In this document: positions 61,083-64,000 of the stretch, piece after piece | How the letters are laid out: each line of letters begins with the position of its first letter | How positions within the stretch are numbered: the first letter of the stretch is position 1 | NCBI GenBank assembly: GCA_038229295.1 | Contig: JBBROO010000008.1 | Coordinates: 14,480-78,479 of the forward strand | Length of the DNA: 64,000 bases | DNA from: JAJPGZ01 sp038229295 | Lineage (GTDB): Bacteria; Verrucomicrobiota; Verrucomicrobiia; Chthoniobacterales; UBA10450 | Direction of reading: 5' to 3' | Translations under genes and position numbers: made by a program | The notes under the pieces: model-generated | Told to the model about the DNA's origin: nothing | Seen by the model: only the letters and a program-made list of their open reading frames with translations | Databases searched by the model: none

Positions 61083-62393
61083 ATGTCGAGCGCACGCCGA
61101 AATCTCCTGGCCGGCTCCGTCTGCTTCGTTTTCTTCCTCCTCTTTTACGGAATCACTTCGCGCGGAAAGCTGCAAACTTCGGACGAAGCCGCAGTCTTCG
61201 TCACCGGCGTTTCGCTGGCCACGCGCGGCCATCTCGCCATCGACGAATTCGCGTCGCTCAATGAACGGGTCAACATCGGACAATGCGGCCCTGATGGACA
61301 TTTCTATACAAAATACTTTCCGGGCAATGCTTTTAGTGTCGCCTGCATTTACAAACTAACGGCGCAGCCTAACGACAAGCCATACGTTTGGGTCGAGGAA
61401 GCGGCGCCTTCCATCACGGGCGCGCGCTGGGCCATGCGCATCAACGCTCTCTGGGGCGCGCTCGGACTGACGGCGCTGCTTTTTTTAACGCGCCGCTACT
61501 TTGACCGGCGAACCGCGATCGCGACCGTGCTGCTGGTCGGGCTTTGTTCCGATTGGTGGTATCAATCGCGCGGATTATTTTCCGAGGTCGGCGCAGGCGC
61601 GTTTCTCATCTCGTGTTTGTACATGTCGATCTTGCAAAAACCGTACGGCACCGCCGCCGCCCTCGCCGTCTCGATTCTCTTTCGCCCGACCAATCTGCTC
61701 GCGCTGCCGATCTGGGCGAAAACGGTTTGGCGAAGAATCCCACACGCGCTCGGCTCAGGATTAATCATCGCCGCAGCCGGACTGCTCCTTGCCCTTTACA
61801 ACTGGGCGCGGTTCGGATCGCCGCTGACCTTCGGCTACCCCGAAGGCAATCTCAGCGTCCCGTTTTTCAAAGGGTTGTTTAATATGTTCGTTAGTCCGGG
61901 CCGCTCGCTTTTCGTTTATTCGCCCGTTCTTCTTTTGGCCCTTCCCGGCGCATATCTATTTTATAAGAGAGAGAAAATCCTGGCGCTTCTTTGCCTCATC
62001 ACGGTGTTAAGTTACGCCGCCGTCGTCGCGTCGTGGGGTCCGTTAGGCTGGGGCCTGACCTGGGGCATGCGATTGATGACGCCGATTGTTCCCATCCTCG
62101 GATTTTTAATCGCGCCCACGCTCGACTTTATTTTCAGCAAAAGAAAATGGCTCGTCTCCGTCGTGTCGTTGCTGGCTGTGCTCGGATTTGCGGTGCAGGT
62201 GCTGGCACTAATGCGCGATCCGACTCACGTGTTGATCGATCGCGTCGGATCCGGGGAAGTGAAATTCGAAGACACGATTTATTCCGTGCGCGACTCGTGG
62301 CCGGCGTTGCAAATCCGGATGCTATCGCGCTGGCAACCGTGCGACGTCGATTCCTACACGGTGCGACATTGGTTCACAAGCTGCCCAGACTGA
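61083..62393 (+). CDS. Polytopic membrane protein (glycosyltransferase-39-like)
   Basis: 436 residues from ATG 61083 (MSSARRNLLAGSVCFVFFLL); the frame opens far upstream inside the TPR gene. Around ten hydrophobic helices (LTALLFLTRRYFDR region, LIIAAAGLLLALYNWARFGS, LCLITVLSYAAVVASWGPLG). An early acidic loop (KLQTSDEAAVFVTGVSL) resembles the D/E-containing luminal loop of GT-C mannosyltransferase-type enzymes using polyprenyl-phosphate sugars. Assignment tentative. Decamer at 61624 encodes YMSILQKP. Confidence 0.7.
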   Translation: MSSARRNLLAGSVCFVFFLLFYGITSRGKLQTSDEAAVFVTGVSLATRGHLAIDEFASLNERVNIGQCGPDGHFYTKYFPGNAFSVACIYKLTAQPNDKPYVWVEEAAPSITGARWAMRINALWGALGLTALLFLTRRYFDRRTAIATVLLVGLCSDWWYQSRGLFSEVGAGAFLISCLYMSILQKPYGTAAALAVSILFRPTNLLALPIWAKTVWRRIPHALGSGLIIAAAGLLLALYNWARFGSPLTFGYPEGNLSVPFFKGLFNMFVSPGRSLFVYSPVLLLALPGAYLFYKREKILALLCLITVLSYAAVVASWGPLGWGLTWGMRLMTPIVPILGFLIAPTLDFIFSKRKWLVSVVSLLAVLGFAVQVLALMRDPTHVLIDRVGSGEVKFEDTIYSVRDSWPALQIRMLSRWQPCDVDSYTVRHWFTSCPD

Positions 62394-63294
62394 GAACTTC
62401 GCGCGCGCAACCCCACGACAGCGTAAAGCCGGATCCACCGTGGCCGTAATTGTGAATGACGGTGCGGCCATCGCGAAGTTTTTCGCGCTCGAGTCGCACG
62501 CCCGTTTTTCGAAACGGACGAATGCCGACGCGTTCGGCGGTGATTTTCGGCGGGTCGATTTTTAGAACGCGCGAACATTCGGCGACGATGCGCGAGGTCG
62601 TGGCAAGATCGACATGTCGATCTTCGCTGATCTCGTTGGTCCCGCCAAAGAGGCAATCATTCGCGCGCGGAATCGCGTACATGAGCGGCGCGTCATCGCA
62701 GACAATCGCGCCCGAGAGATTATCGATCTTCGGGACAATGGCGACCTGGCCGCGATGCGGCTCAAGATCGACATCGTGGACTAACGACTTCGCGCCGAAT
62801 CCGGCGCAGTTGAGGACGAGATCAAACTCAAGATCGACATCTTCAATTTTTTCGAAGCGAGCGCCGGCGTTGATTTCGCCGCCGGCGTCTCGGAAACGAT
62901 TCGCCAGATAATCGAGATAGATGGTCGTGTCCGTCAGCGGCACGTTCATGACGAACGTTGAAGGTTCAATGGCGATCGCACCCAAAGTCGCGGCCCAATC
63001 CGGAATTGAAATCCGATCGGCGCGCGAGAATGTTCGCAGCTCGATCATTGAAACACCGGTCTTCGGTTCGCCGCTAAGATCGACAAGGACCTTATAAGTA
63101 GTCAGCGCCCACGCGGTGATTTTGTCGATGGGCTCCGCATCGTACGGGTACCACATCGCACCGGCAGCGGCAGAAGTTGTTTGCTGGCCGACTTCCGCGG
63201 CGAAGATCGACACGCGATATCCGCGCTCGGCGAAAACAACTCCGCAGGTCAGCCCGGAAACTCCGGCGCCGATGATGGCCACGGTTTTGCTCAT
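62374..63294 (-). CDS. D-amino-acid oxidase family flavoprotein
   Basis: 306 residues. FAD-binding VAIIGAGVSGLTCGVVFAER, the family signature AAGAMWYPY, and the C-terminal active-site region VIHNYGHGGSGFTLSWGCAR (Tyr/Arg/Gly of DAAO). It oxidises neutral or basic D-amino acids, or glycine-like amines, to imino acids and H2O2. Substrate choice unknown. It carries six decamers, including a perfect 20-base palindrome (62605) and NISE…EDRHVDLA. Its end overlaps the membrane protein gene convergently. Confidence 0.9.
   Translation of the reverse strand: MSKTVAIIGAGVSGLTCGVVFAERGYRVSIFAAEVGQQTTSAAAGAMWYPYDAEPIDKITAWALTTYKVLVDLSGEPKTGVSMIELRTFSRADRISIPDWAATLGAIAIEPSTFVMNVPLTDTTIYLDYLANRFRDAGGEINAGARFEKIEDVDLEFDLVLNCAGFGAKSLVHDVDLEPHRGQVAIVPKIDNLSGAIVCDDAPLMYAIPRANDCLFGGTNEISEDRHVDLATTSRIVAECSRVLKIDPPKITAERVGIRPFRKTGVRLEREKLRDGRTVIHNYGHGGSGFTLSWGCAREVLSLGSL
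62605..62624. repeat. Perfect 20-base palindrome made of two abutting decamers
   Basis: AAGATCGACATGTCGATCTT is two head-to-head decamers with no spacer, inside the D-amino-acid oxidase gene and read there as EDRHVDLA. This is the zero-spacer form of the inverted pairs at 10945 and 32932. Confidence 0.97.
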
Positions 63295-63371
63295 TGAAAT
63301 GATCTACGTGCAACCATCCGCGGCGTCATATAAATTGAAGCGCGATGGTTTCGTTGAATGGAGATGGATTG

Positions 63372-64000
63372 ATGGAGAAGGTTTTCGCGGGCGAACGGAT
63401 TTCGCCTAACGAAGCCCTGGAGCTTTATCGATTGCCTTTGGAGGAGCTGGGGGTTTTGGCGAACGAGCGCCGTCGACAGGCGAAATGTCGATCTTACAAC
63501 GGCAATGGAAACGAGGTGGTGACTTACATCGTCGATCGAAACATCAATTACACGAACGTCTGCAATGTTTACTGCAAGTTCTGCGCGTTTTATCGGACGG
63601 AGAAGGATGACGATCACTACGTGCTTTCGTTCGAGCAGATCGACCAGAAGCTGGATGAGCTGTCGGCGGCGGGCGGAGTGCAGATTTTAATGCAGGGTGG
63701 GCATCACCCGAAGTTGCCGTTCGAGTGGTATGTCGATCTTCTGCGCCATATCCGCGGGACATCTCCTCATATTAATATTCATGGGTTTAGTCCCCCGGAG
63801 TTTCAGCATTTCGCGGAGACGTTCCGGATGCCGTTGCGGGAAGTGATTTCGAAATTCAAAGAGGCCGGGCTGGGATCGATCCCCGGCGGCGGCGGCGAGA
63901 TTTTGGTCGATCGCGTGCGCAAAAAGATTTCGCCACTCAAGATCGACAGTGACGGCTGGCTGGAAGTGATGGACGTGGCGCATTCGTTAGGCTTGAAATC
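63372..64000 (+). CDS. mqnC: Cyclic dehypoxanthinyl futalosine synthase (5' part)
   Basis: Open to the window end, about 210 residues visible from ATG 63372 (MEKVFAGERISPNEALELYR). Radical-SAM motif CNVYCKFCAFY after TYIVDRNINYTN; then LMQGGHHPKLPFEW and the INIHGFSPPEF and PGGGGEILVDR blocks. It cyclises dehypoxanthine futalosine in the futalosine menaquinone pathway. The segment AKCRSYNGNGNE, before the conserved VVTYIVD, contains a decamer (63486) and looks longer than in relatives. Further decamers at 63731 and 63939. Confidence 0.93.
   Translation, partial: MEKVFAGERISPNEALELYRLPLEELGVLANERRRQAKCRSYNGNGNEVVTYIVDRNINYTNVCNVYCKFCAFYRTEKDDDHYVLSFEQIDQKLDELSAAGGVQILMQGGHHPKLPFEWYVDLLRHIRGTSPHINIHGFSPPEFQHFAETFRMPLREVISKFKEAGLGSIPGGGGEILVDRVRKKISPLKIDSDGWLEVMDVAHSLGLK

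Overview
This window looks like a piece of a GC-rich chromosome (roughly 55-60 % GC by eye) from the Verrucomicrobia, most likely a soil Spartobacterium/Chthoniobacterales lineage. That is an inference from gene content: futalosine-route menaquinone synthesis (mqnC), a PEP-CTERM protein, GxxExxY and four-helix-bundle cassettes, class II fructose bisphosphatase, and the overall protein style. About 65 protein genes are supported. I saw no rRNA, tRNA or CRISPR.

Layout: 0-6.4 kb holds a spermidine-synthase-like membrane protein, an NtrC-type regulator, an amidohydrolase / [4Fe-4S] DR2241-like / GAF / CbiX cluster and an aldo-keto reductase. 6.5-18.9 kb holds housekeeping genes (PBP2, uvrC, folD, an acyltransferase with ubiX, a DD-carboxypeptidase, mtnP, miaB, a family 9 glycosyltransferase). 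18.9-22 kb is dnaN-dnaA with a 0.5 kb AT-rich gap that could be near an origin. 22.5-25.2 kb is def with a TonB-ExbB-ExbD set; 25.2-31.5 kb is ogg, a sodium:solute symporter, a nucleotidyltransferase pair, aspS and hisS. 32-37.5 kb has galE, a 3D-domain lipoprotein, a phosphoesterase, mscL and leuS. 37.5-40.7 kb has rdgB and a second TonB/ExbB/ExbD cluster. 40.9-44.4 kb has a FAH hydrolase, a phosphodiester glycosidase, a sulfotransferase and a glycosyltransferase. 44.5-48.6 kb is an S-adenosylmethionine cycle locus (ArsR-methyltransferase fusion, metK, a GxxExxY cassette, ahcY). 48.6-57.5 kb is mixed and includes a disrupted metal-binding-domain gene, an MFS exporter, glpX and a four-helix-bundle cassette. 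58.0-59.8 kb is a small integron cassette array (two attC sites, no integrase). 59.8-64 kb has a TPR protein, a polytopic membrane protein, a D-amino-acid oxidase and mqnC (cut by the window end).

The strongest unexplained signal is the 10-mer AAGATCGACA / TGTCGATCTT. By hand I find about 120 perfect copies, about one per 530 bases, on both strands, inside genes and between them, where chance predicts about 0.1. It is used in every reading frame (KID, DRQ/DRH, RST; VDL, MSIL, CRS), sits over start codons, forms head-to-head palindromes, and appears to have expanded inside proteins such as LeuRS and MqnC. Its density and lack of strand bias resemble DNA uptake sequences of Neisseria and Pasteurellaceae or the cyanobacterial HIP1 repeat. 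To my knowledge none is described for this phylum. The integron cassettes lack it. A weaker second word, TCGTTAGG/CCTAACGA, is also enriched.

A second theme is three families of inverted-repeat elements whose arms are built from short tandem units (CACAGATT, CTCGAAAC and TTGAACG types). In two families an empty hairpin copy and a gene-loaded copy (GxxExxY protein; four-helix-bundle protein) occur in this same window, suggesting small mobile cassettes.
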